The notes beneath the pieces are model-generated. The model did no database searches, was not told the origin of the DNA, and saw only the letters and a program-made list of their open reading frames with translations. Position numbers and translations under genes: made by a program. DNA of 64,000 nucleotides from Chlorops oryzae (Eukaryota; Arthropoda; Insecta; Diptera; Chloropidae), in assembly GCA_020466095.1 (NCBI GenBank), contig CM035807.1:79446428-79510427 (forward strand). The letters are read 5' to 3'. Positions 23,252 through 35,691 of this stretch are shown here, in pieces (positions within the stretch are counted from its first letter, which is position 1; every line of letters starts with the position of its first letter).

Positions 23252-23786
23252 ATCCCAGAGCCGCCAGACCTACATATCGTCATTTTAGCAAAACTGAACT
23301 TTTGAATATTTCTAGTCTAGTATGTAGCAAAGATAGTATGCGTACTTAGTAGCTCGAAAGCGGGGCCCTTTCAGAGGTAGATCGAACTAATGGTTTATAA
23401 AGGCTTTACTCACCTACGTTACAGTAGAAACGCTCATAATTAAATATTTATATCAAAAATTTATACTAGTTATTGCCAGACCACTTCTGTGGGCCACTAC
23501 TTCCGCCAGACGTTACAAATATTATTTAAAACTTATGTAGACTACGTTTTACTTGCAAGCCTAAATTTTACATACTTGTTTTACTCATGGTACTATTTCA
23601 AGACCCTGTGTAACCAGGTAGACCAAGGTAAGGTGCTTTTATAAACCATTAATTCCCTTTACCTCTGAAAGGGCCCCGCTTTCGAGCTACTAAGTACGCA
23701 TACTATCTTAAATACATACTAGACTAGAAATCCTCAAAGGTTCAGCTTTGCTAAAATGACGTATTTGGGTCTGGCGGCTCTGGGAT
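23252..23786. repeat. Long-arm inverted repeat element
   Basis: The left arm (23252 to about 23403) starts ATCCCAGAGCCGCCAGACC. The right arm (about 23634-23786) ends GGCGGCTCTGGGAT. Together they give about 150-bp arms with scattered mismatches and a 230-bp centre. No ORF. Arms of this length suggest a foldback-type transposon. Target duplication was not identified. Confidence 0.8.
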
Positions 23787-24876
23787 GTTGGATTATAAGA
23801 CACGTTACAATGGATATGTTTTGAGTAATTTTTTGCCCGAAATTTAAGTTGGAAATTACTCCCAAAAAAGTGTTCTGAAAGACCGAACCAATTGATTCAT
23901 TCAGTTAAGTTACGTTCAGTTAAGGCTAGCGTTGCTTTAAAGCCTGAACGAAACTGCAAAAAAAATAAAATTGTTATTTAATTAGTTGGAAAAATGATTG
24001 AAATTTTATAACACTAACGGCGGTGTTAATAGACCATAAATTTTAAAAGTGATTCATAGTAACCGGAAAAAATCTGTACACCAGTAAAACAATCGAGGTC
24101 AGCAGTTCTCGAGGTTATTATAAGCATTTTGAAAAAGGTATATGACGGGAATGGGGTGCGATTCCAATAAGAAAAAATTTTGCCAATGAATGCAAATCAT
24201 AACCCATCGAAGTAAACGCTAATCCTCCATTCAATGCCATTTCACGAAAGACAATGGCACACAATCAAATAGAAGAAGTAGAACGAGGAAAAAAAAAAAT
24301 AGAAAAAATATAAGGGGGAAAAAAATACAAAAATCCTAAGTAACTACCACGCAAATCGATAATACTCGTACGTGAGCAGAACAAAATCGACAATTGAGAA
24401 TTTTGCGAATTTCGAACCGGTTAATTGAAAAGCTGTTATGCGCGTTCAATGGCCGTTGGCATTTCTATCGAGAGCGTATTTGCCCCTCCAATGTAAAATG
24501 TTAAAAAAAAAAAAAAAGAATAGAAATATAAAGCCGCGTTTTATTGAGAGCATTTTCGATAGAAAAATCTATCTGGCTATATAAATCCATTGAAAAGACT
24601 TAAGCTGCTTTTAATAGAACTATAAAAACTTTTTATTAAAAAGCAAAAATTAAAGAATATATTTTTTGTGTAGAAATGATTGAAGTATGAATTTCATTCG
24701 AGCGTTTCAATGGTTTAACACGGCTTTTCATATGTTTTTTATAAATAATTTTTTTTATTTTTAGCAATTCACTAAGTTCAATGTGCATATAGAGTGTCGA
24801 CTGTTGGCCTTGTTCATTGGTGACGTTGACATCAGCAGATGAAAACACAAGTAAGGCAGATAAAATGGGTAAAGCC

Positions 24877-25510
24877 CGACTTTGGTATACCCAGCTTTGG
24901 CTCACTAATTATACCCGACTAATTAAAGGTGCTCTGTGCCGAGGGTATATTGCGTTTTTTTGGTTGTGTACAATAACCAGATCGAGTCGGGATAGACCAT
25001 ACAAAATATATACCTATAGAAATGATCAGCGTCACCAGGAGAATTGATTTAGCCATGTCCGTCCGTCAGTCCGTCTGTCTGTATACAGTTTTCTTATCAA
25101 AGAGTTGAGCTATCTTGACAAAATTTGGTATGATTGCTGAAAGCGACATGAGTAAGAAAAATTTCCAGAATAGACCGGATCTGACCATTTTTATGGGTAC
25201 TTCCAATACTAGGGTCTTTTACAACAATCCCAAAACTGCCCCACAATCGGCGATTTTTGAGATATTTTAATGATATTTAGAATTTGAGCATATATTATTT
25301 AAGCCTTCAAAAAGATTTCAAAAAATGGGCGCAGTAAAAAGGGCGGTTTTCATAAAAGTTGAACAAAAGTATCGGAATATGAGACCCTTGATGGCCTTAA
25401 AAATTTCCAGAATACCTTGTCTTAACGGTAGTGGTCTTGGGGCTTGTTTTAACAAATGTTCAAACATGCATGTCTGTGTCGGGTATTGTGTTATCAGGCT
25501 CGCCTGACTA
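24877..25510. repeat. Dispersed repeat, copy 1 (CCATGTCCGTCCGTC type)
   Basis: A block with TAGACCATACAAAAT, GATTTAGCCATGTCCGTCCG and CCAGAATACCTTGTCTTAA is mirrored, in the same order and diverged, at about 59560-59890. The order and spacing show one repeat family. It has no intact ORF, and I cannot place it in a superfamily. Confidence 0.65.
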
Positions 25511-25905
25511 TCACACCCTTACTTGTTGTTTTAATGCACTTAAATAGATTAAATTTGATTAGAACCGAATCGATTATTACAATAATGATTATTATTTTTT
25601 GTATTTGAAATTTTCTCCTTAATTACAAGTTGGAGGGAGTTTTTTTTTTAATGGGATTAAATGACGAATTCAATTCAATTCAATTTTTTTATAGTCATAT
25701 AAATATTTAAGAGAACGGCACTCGTGTCTAGTTTCCGAAATTGCAGATTTTCCTGAATATATTTACAAATCCAAATATTGTAACCATTTTAAATTCTGCT
25801 GCACTTTCGATTGTATTTACTTCCCTATGTGTGCATCTGTTCAATATTTGCAGGAATTGTTGCACCATAGGAATGACACTTAATTTCTTATTCGTTTCTC
25901 TTTTA

Positions 25906-26055
25906 GTGGCTCTCTCTCTCTCCAGCTCTGTCAGAAATGAAAAACTTCATATAAAAAAAAAAACGCTTCAAAAAAGAATCAGAAATTTTCTGAAGTGTTT
26001 TTTTTTATATGTTTTTCATTTCTGTATCATTTCTAACAGAACTGGAGAGAGCCCC
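25906..26055. mobile_element. Hairpin MITE, GGGGCTCTCTCC family, copy 2
   Basis: Same family as 9949-10081. Arms run from GTGGCTCTCTCTCTCTCCAG to the inverted AGAACTGGAGAGAGCCCC, with perfect TTA flanks (25903-25905 and 26056-26058). The TTA flank supports a PIF/Harbinger-type origin. Confidence 0.8.
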
Positions 26056-26923
26056 TTAATAAAAAAAAAAAAAAATAAAAAAAAAAACTTTCGAAGTTGA
26101 AAAGATTTCAACGAATTTTTTGTTTTCATACAACACATTATCTTGAAAACACGAAAATGATTAGTTTGTTTTCATTGGAGATAACATCAACCGAGAAACA
26201 TTGCAGGAAATTGTTACTTTCTAGTTGATAAAGAAAACAAAATCCATGAGCCATTATCGTGCATTGGTCGGTAAAATCCTATTTGGTTGAGTAACAAATT
26301 GTGTTTTTACTTTAATTAAAAGTAACAGAAATGCGATTTTTCTGTTTTCGTTTGAGATTCCCAATGGTAACAGAGTAGATACTTCCAAGCAGCACAAGGT
26401 TTCTTTTTGAAATTCCGATTTGACATTTAACAAGATGAAGCAATTCACATATCTATAGGAGGTAGGTCCGTACCACTTTCACGATGACAACCTAGGCTTT
26501 TCTAGGCTGTGCCTGTGGTGCGGGTCCCCCTAGAGTAGCAAACAAAAAAAAAAAGACACTGCTATGCAAACATATTGTTTGCGCATTGAAAACCCAAAAG
26601 GCAATACCATTTTGTGGTGCGGGCCCATAGGCTGCAGCCTATGCCTAAAAACGGCCCTGACTCTAAGAATAAACACTGTGAATTTGGACATACATATATG
26701 GAGTTTTTGTTGTTGTTATAAACACTTTTTTTCTTATCAAGGGGGTTTCTCTTAATTTAATTTGTATTTAACTTCAATGTAGGTCCTTTTCAAGCTATTT
26801 GTAAAAATATTATTTATTTAAGAAAGATATTTTTTATCAATAAGTCATGTGAAGTTATTACGATGGAAATTTTACCCTGCAATACATGTCGATACTTAAA
26901 TATGTATACCCTGTATGCGACCC

Positions 26924-27246
26924 TATCGATATTTGGAAGAAATCCCTCGATATAAGCACAAACTAGAGGAGGCAAACTATCGATAGTGGAAAACAGCGAT
27001 ATTGGACGACAGCTTTCGCGAACCCAACGATGATAGCGGCAGTCCTGTTTTTCGATATTAGAACCGAAGATGCTCTTTTCAGTATTGGAAACGTTTTTCC
27101 CATTGCGAAAGATTAAAAAATTTACTTTCTGTATGTCCTCCGAAGACGCCCCCAACAAGATCGGTCAATAGTAACGCTAATATCGAAACTCGATGATTTT
27201 CGAAAGTGTAGATCATTGGCAGTGTCATCGTCGATAGTATCGATTG
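26924..27246. promoter_or_regulatory. TATCGATA-rich block, possible orphan promoter
   Basis: Contains TATCGATA at 26924-26931, CTATCGATAG at 26978-26987, TATCGAAA at 27181-27188 and GATAGTATCGATT at 27233-27245, plus several looser CGATAT sites. Such clustering is typical of DREF/BEAF-32-bound housekeeping promoters or insulators. No gene could be found next to it. The minus-strand frame through the block (27158-26814) has no family motif. A repeat carrying its own promoter is an alternative. Confidence 0.35.
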
Positions 27247-27517
27247 CTTGCCAACACTAGTAAACAAACAACGCTCTCAATTAATTTCAACTTTGATTGA
27301 TCATAATCAAATTCAAGATCGATCACAGTCTTTAAATGCCACAATTGCCTTTTATTTAATTTTCTATTTAACTCTGACAATAGATTCTCTCTCATTCGTA
27401 GAGTCAGTCATACATACATAAGTGTCGCTGTCTGACTCCGTGTCTAATGTGATTATCCCAATTATCGTTTCTTACAATATTTTAAACAGAGCACACCACA
27501 CGCACATCGAATAGAAA

Positions 27518-27906
27518 CCCTGCAGGAAGCCTGTCGCCATATGGCCCCATGTCTATATTGACGTCAATATAGACAAGAGAACTAGTTCCAACGTCAACAG
27601 TATTTACGGGCGTTGTCATTATAGAAACTGTACTGTCAAGAAGTATAGTTCATCTTTATTGACCATGTCAACAATATGTTTCCTTATAAAGCGAAAGAGT
27701 ACTCCTTTTGTCTTTATAATAGTACCGACGTCAATAGATCGTCAATAGTTCGTCAATAGTTTTTCGGTCTACTGTTGACATTCAATGACAACTCAATGTT
27801 AAATGTCAATACGCAAAGCATTGCGACGGGTATAACTGGTCAGTAGTACTGTTGACGCAGTCAGTAGAGAAAGATTATAGATTCACTATTGACATTTCCT
27901 GCAGGG
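27518..27906. mobile_element. TIR element with CCCTGCAGGAA ends
   Basis: An 11-bp terminal inverted repeat CCCTGCAGGAA (27518-27528) matches its inverse at 27896-27906. The interior is rich in GTCAATAGT/ACTATTGAC motifs in both orientations. It includes a perfect 24-bp palindrome at 27551-27574 made of GTCTATATTGAC and its reverse complement. No ORF; flanked by AAA on both sides. Superfamily not assigned. Confidence 0.6.
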
Positions 27907-28343
27907 AAATGCAAAAGTGACAGACATACATCGACGATCTGGCATTATCACTCGTGTGTGTGTTTGTGTGTGTTTATTAAAAACAATAATTATTTTTGAA
28001 ATGATAAATTGTTCAAGAGAAACGAATTGTTACCTGAGCACATGAATATTAAAAAAAAAAAAAACACTCCCAATGTTGATCTTGATCTTGTTTCATCAGC
28101 TGTAAAAAGAACTTTCACTTGGGACATGTGCAAACATATTTACAAAGGCAATGATAACTTTTGTTTTCATTAGTAATCAATTGTTTTTTGTTTTTTGTTT
28201 TCAAACAAACAAAAGCAGAAAGCCAATAGGAAAAAATTTTTTATTGCAGAGTCTATGTATGAGTGCAGATTTAGGGGTGTATCAATGCCAAGTGGTAGCT
28301 TTGGAAAAATAAAGAAAAAAATCAATAAAGAAATAAAAATTAA

Positions 28344-28616
28344 AGTGGGATCCCACCATTTGCGCAAATAGCATAATTTGCGGCAATTTTTATCGGACCG
28401 GATCGGTAAAAAATTCAAAATTTTCCACAATCACTGTTGAGGCTCACATTATAGTCGCGTGTTGTCAAAAAGATATCGGGGAACAATAAATTTGGGACTA
28501 AGATCTTTCAAGACGATCACACTTGTCAGCATCAGAGTCCAAAAATTGCGTTCACAATATTCTCGCATTGATTGCGGCAAAATTCGGCGCATTGCGCAGA
28601 GAGTGGAGTCCGGGCA
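28344..28616. mobile_element. MITE, AGCCCGGATTCC family, copy 2
   Basis: Flanked by TAA (28341-28343 and 28617-28619). It shares its interior in the same order with 11479-11736, including CCACAATCACT, AAAAAGATATCGGG and the CACTTGTCAGCATCAGAGTC stretch. The ends are more eroded than in copy 1. Confidence 0.75.
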
Positions 28617-29092
28617 TAAGAACAAAGAAAATAAACCTCATCAATTACCCAGCTAGTATTTGGAAGACTGTTTTATGAAAAGATTTATATATGAGTCTTT
28701 TTCGAACCCCCTTTGATGATTTAAAAGCGATTGATCACATGAAAGATTAAAAGAAGATTCGAAAACGATTCTCCAGAAAGCAACCCACAATTTCACTATA
28801 AATTATTATTTTTCAAGCGTCGCCCACTATAAAAATGCCATTTTTATGTCTCTGTTATTTTCAATTGACTGTGGTCGCCGCAAATATTGTACGATTGCCT
28901 TAATTTTTTATTTCTGAGAAATAACTTGAGGACATGTTTAAACATGTGCAAGTACAAGAACATTTGATAATTGGAAGTTGGTTTAAATGAAAGTGGGCCT
29001 TACGTGGTGCACTTACCTTATTTTAGAAAATGGTGTATTTATTTCTCATTTCAGAGAGAAGAGAAAAAGAACAATGGTCTGTTGGAAATATT

Positions 29093-29726
29093 GAACCCTA
29101 GACAGGTAACGCCTAATGGACAGGTAATAGTTCGTTTCCATATGGTGTTATTTACGTGTTAAAGGAGGCTTTTGTGTTAAGCGGCCTTTAACACCATGTG
29201 TTGTACGTGTTTTTCCATACAAATTCTTAACACGAAAGCCAAGTGTTATTCTCAATAACTTCTCGGTAACACCTCATTCGATAAGAAAATATCGATTTAT
29301 CGTATCGAAATTCGTGCATATCTAACTGTCAAAATGAAATCAAAACAAAAAGCGACAATGGAAGGTAAAAGAAACTTTGTTTTTAATATTTTTGTAATAT
29401 TTAGAAACTAATTTTTTAGATTTGAATAAGAAAAAGCGGAAGAGCCATCAAGGTGTAATTTCCGTTTGAAAATGAAAAAGGTCTCCAGAAATAAAAATGT
29501 ACTGATTTTAGCGCTTGTAAAGCTGGCAGCCCTACTTGCAATTGAAAATACACGAACAGCTGTCAAGCTTTAACACCTTCGTAGAATGTGCAAGTGGAAA
29601 CGGTAGTGTTAAATCGAAGTGTTAAAGCTTAATACTTCAGAATTTAACACCATATGGAAACGTACTATAACGCTGTTAATGTAAGGCGTATACGTAAATT
29701 GTACGTAGGTTACCGGTCTAGGGTTC
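29093..29726. mobile_element. Outer TIR element interrupted by a second element
   Basis: GAACCCTAGACAGGTAACGC at 29093-29112 recurs inverted at about 29708-29726 (GGTTACCGGTCTAGGGTTC). Only about 35 and 58 bp of outer sequence remain on either side of the inner TAA-flanked element at 29128-29667. This indicates an element within an element. Target duplication of the outer copy is not clear. Confidence 0.55.
29128..29667. mobile_element. PIF/Harbinger-like element with promoter and exon remnants
   Basis: The termini TAGTTCGTTTCCATATGGTG and, inverted, TAGTACGTTTCCATATGGTG are flanked by TAA on both sides (29125-29127 and 29668-29670). Inside are a TATCGATTTATCG promoter-like motif (about 29290), an ATG at 29334 starting MKSKQKATME, a GTAAAA donor, a TTTTTTAG acceptor and a second basic segment (DLNKKKRKSHQ). 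This looks like the 5' end of a transposase gene with its promoter, the rest deleted. The protein family of the remnant is not recognisable. Confidence 0.7.
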
Positions 29727-29875
29727 AATCCGTCAAATTCTCTATGGATGTTATCTAGGAGCACGGGAAAGCAAAAATGAATTCTGAGAATTCATAAAAC
29801 ATGTAATCAAGTTCTCGTTTATGAAGTTGTTGAAGGAAACTGGAGATCATCATAAAGGATTTTAAAATTTATGTA

Positions 29876-30112
29876 CACTCAAAAAAGTTTCTCAAGAACT
29901 TCACATTGTTGAGACAATGTTATTGAAAAAATTGTTGCACCAAGAATTAATTTTCAATTTATGTATATATGTGGTCATGCGAAGAATTTTTGTTGTTGTT
30001 TTAAGAACTTCAATTTTTTTAGAACAATTTAAATTATTGGGAACGATTTAACCAACAAAATTGTTGGGACAAAGTATAAAATTGTTGGCATTACATTTTA
30101 TTTTTTTGAGTG
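29876..30112. mobile_element. Tc1/mariner-like MITE (CACTCAAAAAA ends)
   Basis: The element begins CACTCAAAAAAGTTT and ends ATTTTTTTGAGTG, with TA on each side (29874-29875 and 30113-30114). The interior contains repeated AATTGTTG/AACAATGT motifs. TA flanks and short A-rich termini fit Tc1/mariner-type MITEs. At 237 bp it has no ORF. Confidence 0.75.
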
Positions 30113-30933
30113 TAGATACGTAAAATATATGTATCTCTAGCAGAGGGGAAAATTACACTTTTGACGTACTTTTTTTCGACGAAGTTCTCGTGTTTCAAAA
30201 TGGTATTTATTTTCATAATTTTTTTTTTTTTGCTGGCGTGTAAATTTCAACAACGGATTTGAATGACTAACGTGCGCTGTGCTTTTGAGAGCTGATGCAG
30301 ATAAATCGAAATGGAATTGGAATTTTTCAAAACGTTCGCGCTGCCATTTTTATTTGTTATTTACTTTTTTTCGTTGTCTTTTAGCTATTTGAGGTGCGGT
30401 TTAATTTTGAATTGTTTTTTTACTTGTTTTTTTTACTTGTTTTTCTTTTGTTTTTGTCTTTCATTGAGCCGGTAGTAACTTGCACAGTCATGCAATCGAG
30501 CATATCTAATTTTGTATGCATCTCAATACCTATCAAAGAGGCAGCTTCGGTTTTTCACAGTCGTTATTTTGTCATAAAGAGTTTTTTGTTTGTTTTCTTT
30601 TTAAGATTTTTGTGCTCGAACTCAAGAGGGACTTTTTAAGTAGCTGGCGATAAAGCAAAAAGCGATGCCGAATTAAGTAACAGCGCCAGCACATGCACGA
30701 GTTCATTCACCGACGTTATTGAATTAAATTGAAGTTCTCGTTTTCTTATTAGTGGCCGGACTCTAATTCGTCGTTTGATGAATGAAATATTACAGATTGC
30801 TTTTCTTTTCTTTTCTTCTTTGAATGTCATTTTTTTACATACATTCTCAATTTTATATAAGTACAAAGTATTTTATGCATCGTAATAGTTCCGATTGTTG
30901 ATAAACGAATGAAATGAGCTCTGTAAAACTGAT

Positions 30934-33900
30934 AAACTAGAAACTATTAGGGGTCATAAAGTACACACATCAAAATGTTTCTTTTTCGAAATAAAAGCCT
31001 CTAGCAAAATAGCCTAGCCACATAATTAGAAGCACCAAGCTGCCGTTATGCCAATATCAATCGCTTACGCGGGGGTGGTGTAATATTTCGTCTTCAAACC
31101 CTCTCCAAAATTCGAGTGATCCCAAAGAAAAACGAGAAAATAATCACCATATGTATGTATATTGACTTAAACTGCATAATCCCCCTCCCGAAATAATTTG
31201 ATATTTAAGATCCTGGGCAATAAAGAAATAAATTATGGAAAAGTGAATGACACGTGTTACTTGAGCGGTTTTCTATTGTTCAGATCGCTCAAAAACGGTC
31301 CTTATTATGAGCGTCTTTTATTTAAGAGCAGTTTTTAACACTCTTTTCAGACTTCACAATCGACCATTTTAAGGAGTGCTCAGAAAAGTTGAATTCTAAT
31401 AAGAGGCCTTTTTTCGGAGCACTATTATAATAATGCATGGTTTGATGGGAAATATTTGTTGAGTATATATGTATGAGCGAGTATAATAAATAATAAATAA
31501 AAGTAAATTAAATAAAAATTAATAATAATATAAAATAAACAGTCCACTGTAGAAATTTAAGGTGAGAAATCTAGAAAAAGCCTCGTGAAGTATTTTAATA
31601 CAGCAAGTTATGTAGCTTTCAAAAACACAAACAATCGTCTGAGTTATTCTCACCAATCGATAAGACGGAGGAAATGCAGCGATTTCCTGTATTATCTTTT
31701 CCCCATGAAACAGTGCAAGCCTGAGGTTCCCAATATTTTCGATTCGAGGTGATCATTTCCAAAAAACTTACTAATTCTCCATTTTCCGATGTGACTGTGA
31801 GACTTTTTTGAAGAAATAAAAATATAAAAAATAATAAAAAGGCCGATGCTTGCTGTAAAAAAAAAACTGAATTACCGGTTATTTATTTACCGCTCTTATA
31901 GGAATAACTTAAAAGCCCCTAGGTATGAAACTTTAGCCCCTCTGACTGTATGTCCATGGGTACTTAGACTTTGGAACATACTTTCAAGACATTATCTATT
32001 TCCTCATTTTCTAGTCGCAAGACTTTCATTATTTTCAAAAATATTTTCACATTACAATAGCTTTTTGTGTGCAAGTGACTCTCATAAACATTCAGTTCCC
32101 TGCAGTTTAGAGACGCTGGTGCGCGTTTTGGCCAGAAAACTACTTGAAAGACTCGAACACGAGTTGGGAGTAGGTACATTGAATCGAATTGAACTGAAAT
32201 CTCGAAATTTGCTTTTACCCTAGGGGCATAAAAGCTTCATTACAATGCGTTTATTTGTTCAATCATTCCTTCAATCGGTGAAGTGGCATAAAGTATGCTG
32301 TCAATCCACACGTTCCGAACAATACTCCTTTTAGCCAAAAGTATTCATCAAATATTGTTCGCAAATTGCCTCCACAATCACCATCATCATCATCATCATC
32401 ACATCATCATCATCAACATCATCACATCATCAATCATCAATCACATCATCACAATCATCACAATCATCATCATCAACATCATCACAATCATCACCTTGTC
32501 ATTGACATGAAATCGTAGCATTTTGTCATTTCACCAACGTTCAACAAAAGCCATCAGATTGCCGGGTACACAAGCATCTTTCAATGTGCGTTTCTAGCTC
32601 ATTTAATTTCACTTAAGTGTTTTATATTTACGAATGCGCTGTTGGCTACAATATTTGTAGGCGCTGTTGACTCTGCCGCTGCTGGTTATGTGGACCGAAT
32701 GTAAGTGGCTCGGTTTGTTCGTTTATCACGACTTTCGAAGCATTTTTGCGCTGATGTTCTGATGATGTTGTTGAAGTTTTCCACATCGTTCTAACCTGAC
32801 ACGTACGAACGAACCAACAGCCGAATGAACGGACAGTCGGCGCTATGGACGAATGGTCGATGATATTTTATTTTATTTTATTTTATTTGTTATTGTTTGC
32901 CTACATGATTGCGGTGATTCTCAACTCATCTCGGACGTTTCCATAGCGCGATTCTTATCAGACAGTACACAGTATAAATAATGCTTTGAAAGCACACCGT
33001 AAAAGGAAGAAATAAATAAATAAATAAAATACAAGCAATTAAAAAAATAAAACTAATATCTATATAGAAAGAACATGGAAAGGAAAATCGTAAATTGAAA
33101 ATTGTGAATAGAAGCTAAAATGAAATTAGAAATTCCTACGTTAAGTTCACGTCGGAGAACTTGCTTTGAAATTCAATCAAATCAATTCAAAATTGAATGT
33201 ATTAAAAAGATCGCAAACGCTCGGTTTCGTGCGGAAGATCGTAGCTCGTAACTCAATTGGTTTTTAACTCTTGATGTGACTGTAATTTACTCAATTAACA
33301 GTGTCAATTTTTTATTTCTATGCAATTCTCAATGCAATGCGATCCGCGTGCGATTTTAATTTTCCTTTTGTATGAACTGAACAGCGATTTTGCTCCCAGT
33401 GGGACTCCCCGAACTCAGACGACTTTAAGGACCCCAATCAGGCTCAGGACCATCAAGCATCTTTAGAAAATTGTTTTTATTTCATTTACTATTTTTTATA
33501 CTCGCCCATATACAAACATATGTAGGTTTACTCAACAAATATTTCCCATCAAACCATGCATTATTATAATAGTGCTCCGAAAAAAGGCCTCTTATTAGAA
33601 TGCAACTTTTCTGAGCACTCCTTAAAATGGTCGATTGTGAAGTCTGAAAAGAGTGTTAAAAACTGCTCTTAAATAAAAGACGCTCATAATAAGGACCGGT
33701 TTTTGAGCGATCTGAACAATAGAAAACCGCTCAAGTAACACGTGTCATTCACTTTTCCATAATTTATTTCTTTATTGCCCAGGATCTTAAATATCAAATT
33801 ATTTCGGGAGGGCGATTATGCAGTTTAAGTCAATATACATACATATGGTTATTATTTTCTCGTTTTTCTTTGGGATCACTCGAATTTCGGAGAGGGTTTG

Positions 33901-34080
33901 AAGACGAAATATTACACCACCCCCGCGTAAGCGATTGATATTGGCATAACGGCAGCTTGGCGCTTCTAGTTATGTGGCTCGGCTATTTTGGTAGAGGCTT
34001 TTATTTCGAAAAGGAAACATTATGATGTGTGTACTTTCAGAGATCTCTTTGTTATGACTCGTTACAGTTTTTAGTTCATG
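30934..34080. repeat. 3.1-kb structure with about 570-bp inverted arms
   Basis: The left arm (about 30934-31494) and right arm (about 33486-34080) are inverted copies with high identity over their whole length. Both contain the GTAATATTTCGTCTTC and GACACGTGTTACTTGAGCGG segments. The right arm has an extra stretch near 34035-34055. The 2-kb centre holds CAT/ATC microsatellites (about 32362-32490), a TTTTA tract and no recognisable gene. It may be one foldback transposon or two opposite insertions of the same element. No target duplication was seen. Confidence 0.75.
32362..32490. repeat. ATC/CAT microsatellite
   Basis: About 130 bp of imperfect CAT/ATC trinucleotide repeats with interspersed ACA. 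The apparent His/Ile-rich reading frame across it is a translation of the repeat. A second, shorter ATC tract lies at about 35659-35692. Confidence 0.85.
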
Positions 34081-35657
34081 AACTTATGAGTTTAACGGAG
34101 TTCTTTTAGAGTCCAGAAAACGATCAAAAAAGTATATTTTCCGAAGGGAATTGAGAGCTCTTTGAGGTGGACAATTTTCGAAGAAAAATATTCAACGGAT
34201 TTGTTGAGCTTCTTTTTTTTTTGAAAAAACTTTTTGGTCATTTCGGACTCGTAATTTATTTGTTACGAACAAATGAGAAAGTCTATTTATGAACATTGAT
34301 TTTAATAAACTTATCATCTCGGACTCCATCGAACGTTCAGACACAACAATTTAACACACAAATGAAAGCGTCCTAATTACTTCCACCCTTTGAAAGTGCA
34401 GTTCAGCGTATGCGGAAGTCCGATCTTAGCCATTCAGTAATCCGATTTTTAGGTTCTTTTCTACACAATTTCTACGAACTCAAAAAGTTTGAGATCCTCT
34501 GATTTGAAGATACTCAAAGGTTTTCGACTGTTTCATCATATTTCCTAATTTTTCATCTGCAAATGGAATTTCCTTCGAAAAGCATTTCTCAAATCAAATC
34601 AAATTTGCCCACGAAAGAAAGCTCATGAAAATTTCAAATGTGCAACAAAAGAATTACAAGCAACCTGTGTTCCTCCTCCAGGTCTTTTCTCTGGCCCTAA
34701 ACAAATTCAAAGAATTTTTCGGTCTCTTCAGTTTCTATTGTCCCTGCAGAGTGACGATAACAAAACAAAATGCCAAGTACTTCAAGCGATTTGTCTGGAA
34801 TGGTGAGAACAACAATAACGACAATAATAAGGAAATAACATTTCAAAACTATTATTATTAGTTGTGAAAGGAAAGAAAAGAACACAAGATTGAGAAAACA
34901 TAACAAGAAAGAGAGCAGCGGAAGAAGCAACAAACCGCAACATAACCAATGTCATTGCTGCAAAAAAAGAAATAATAATAATAATAAAAAAAATAAATAA
35001 AAAATTAGAAAGATAGAGAGAATAATATTTGGACGAACCAAATGGGATACTGTAGCGGAAAGCGGAACGGGGCCAGCATCATTGCATGACAACTCTTGAA
35101 ACCAGCAGATTACGTTGCTTAAGCTGAAATTGTTGGTTTGTAAGGCAGAAAACAACAACAAAAAACAAACACACACAAAAAAAAAAAAAAAAATTGCACA
35201 GCATCAATGGGGGAGAAACGGACCAAAGGTAAATAAAACTTCAAGAGCAACATTTTTAATACTTTCATAAGAACCTTGTGGTGGTCTTTCACAAATGTTC
35301 ACAGCTAAACTCCGCTTGAAAGGTATTTGTGTCTTTTTATAACAAAAGTTTGTTTTTTTGTTTTCTTATCAATATTTTTGGATGTGTGTTTGTAATGCAT
35401 ATTTACCGTTAGCTCTTGTTTTCCTATTTATGAAGTCCTTGGGTAAAAAAATTTCATTGAAAGGTTTTATGTCGTTAAGGTATGCTTACCTATGTACTTC
35501 ATACTGCAAAGTTAGTAGATTAAAGTATTTTTATGGAGAGGTGAAAAGACGCAAACAACAGTTATAAAAGTTTCTCATTGTAATCGAAAAGTTTTTTGCG
35601 GTTTATTGAAATATTTTTTGAATAAATAGGAAGAATATTAGATGCTGAGACAAATAT

Positions 35658-35691
<34 letters not shown>

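Larger units (their letters stand above)
23790..30900. other. Gene desert, part 1: repeats only
   Basis: I find no coding exon. The interval holds dispersed repeats and MITEs described separately (24877-25510, 25906-26055, 27518-27906, 28344-28616, 29093-29726, 29876-30112) and a TATCGATA-rich block (26924-27246). Open frames are short and lack family motifs. Confidence 0.45.

Noticed and set aside
26814..27267. Overlapping minus-strand frames of 114 and 62 codons
   Set aside because: They lie in the TATCGATA cluster, lack any family motif and overlap in different frames; I kept only the motif cluster.
32295..32510. His/Ile-rich frame
   Set aside because: It is a translation of the CAT/ATC microsatellite.
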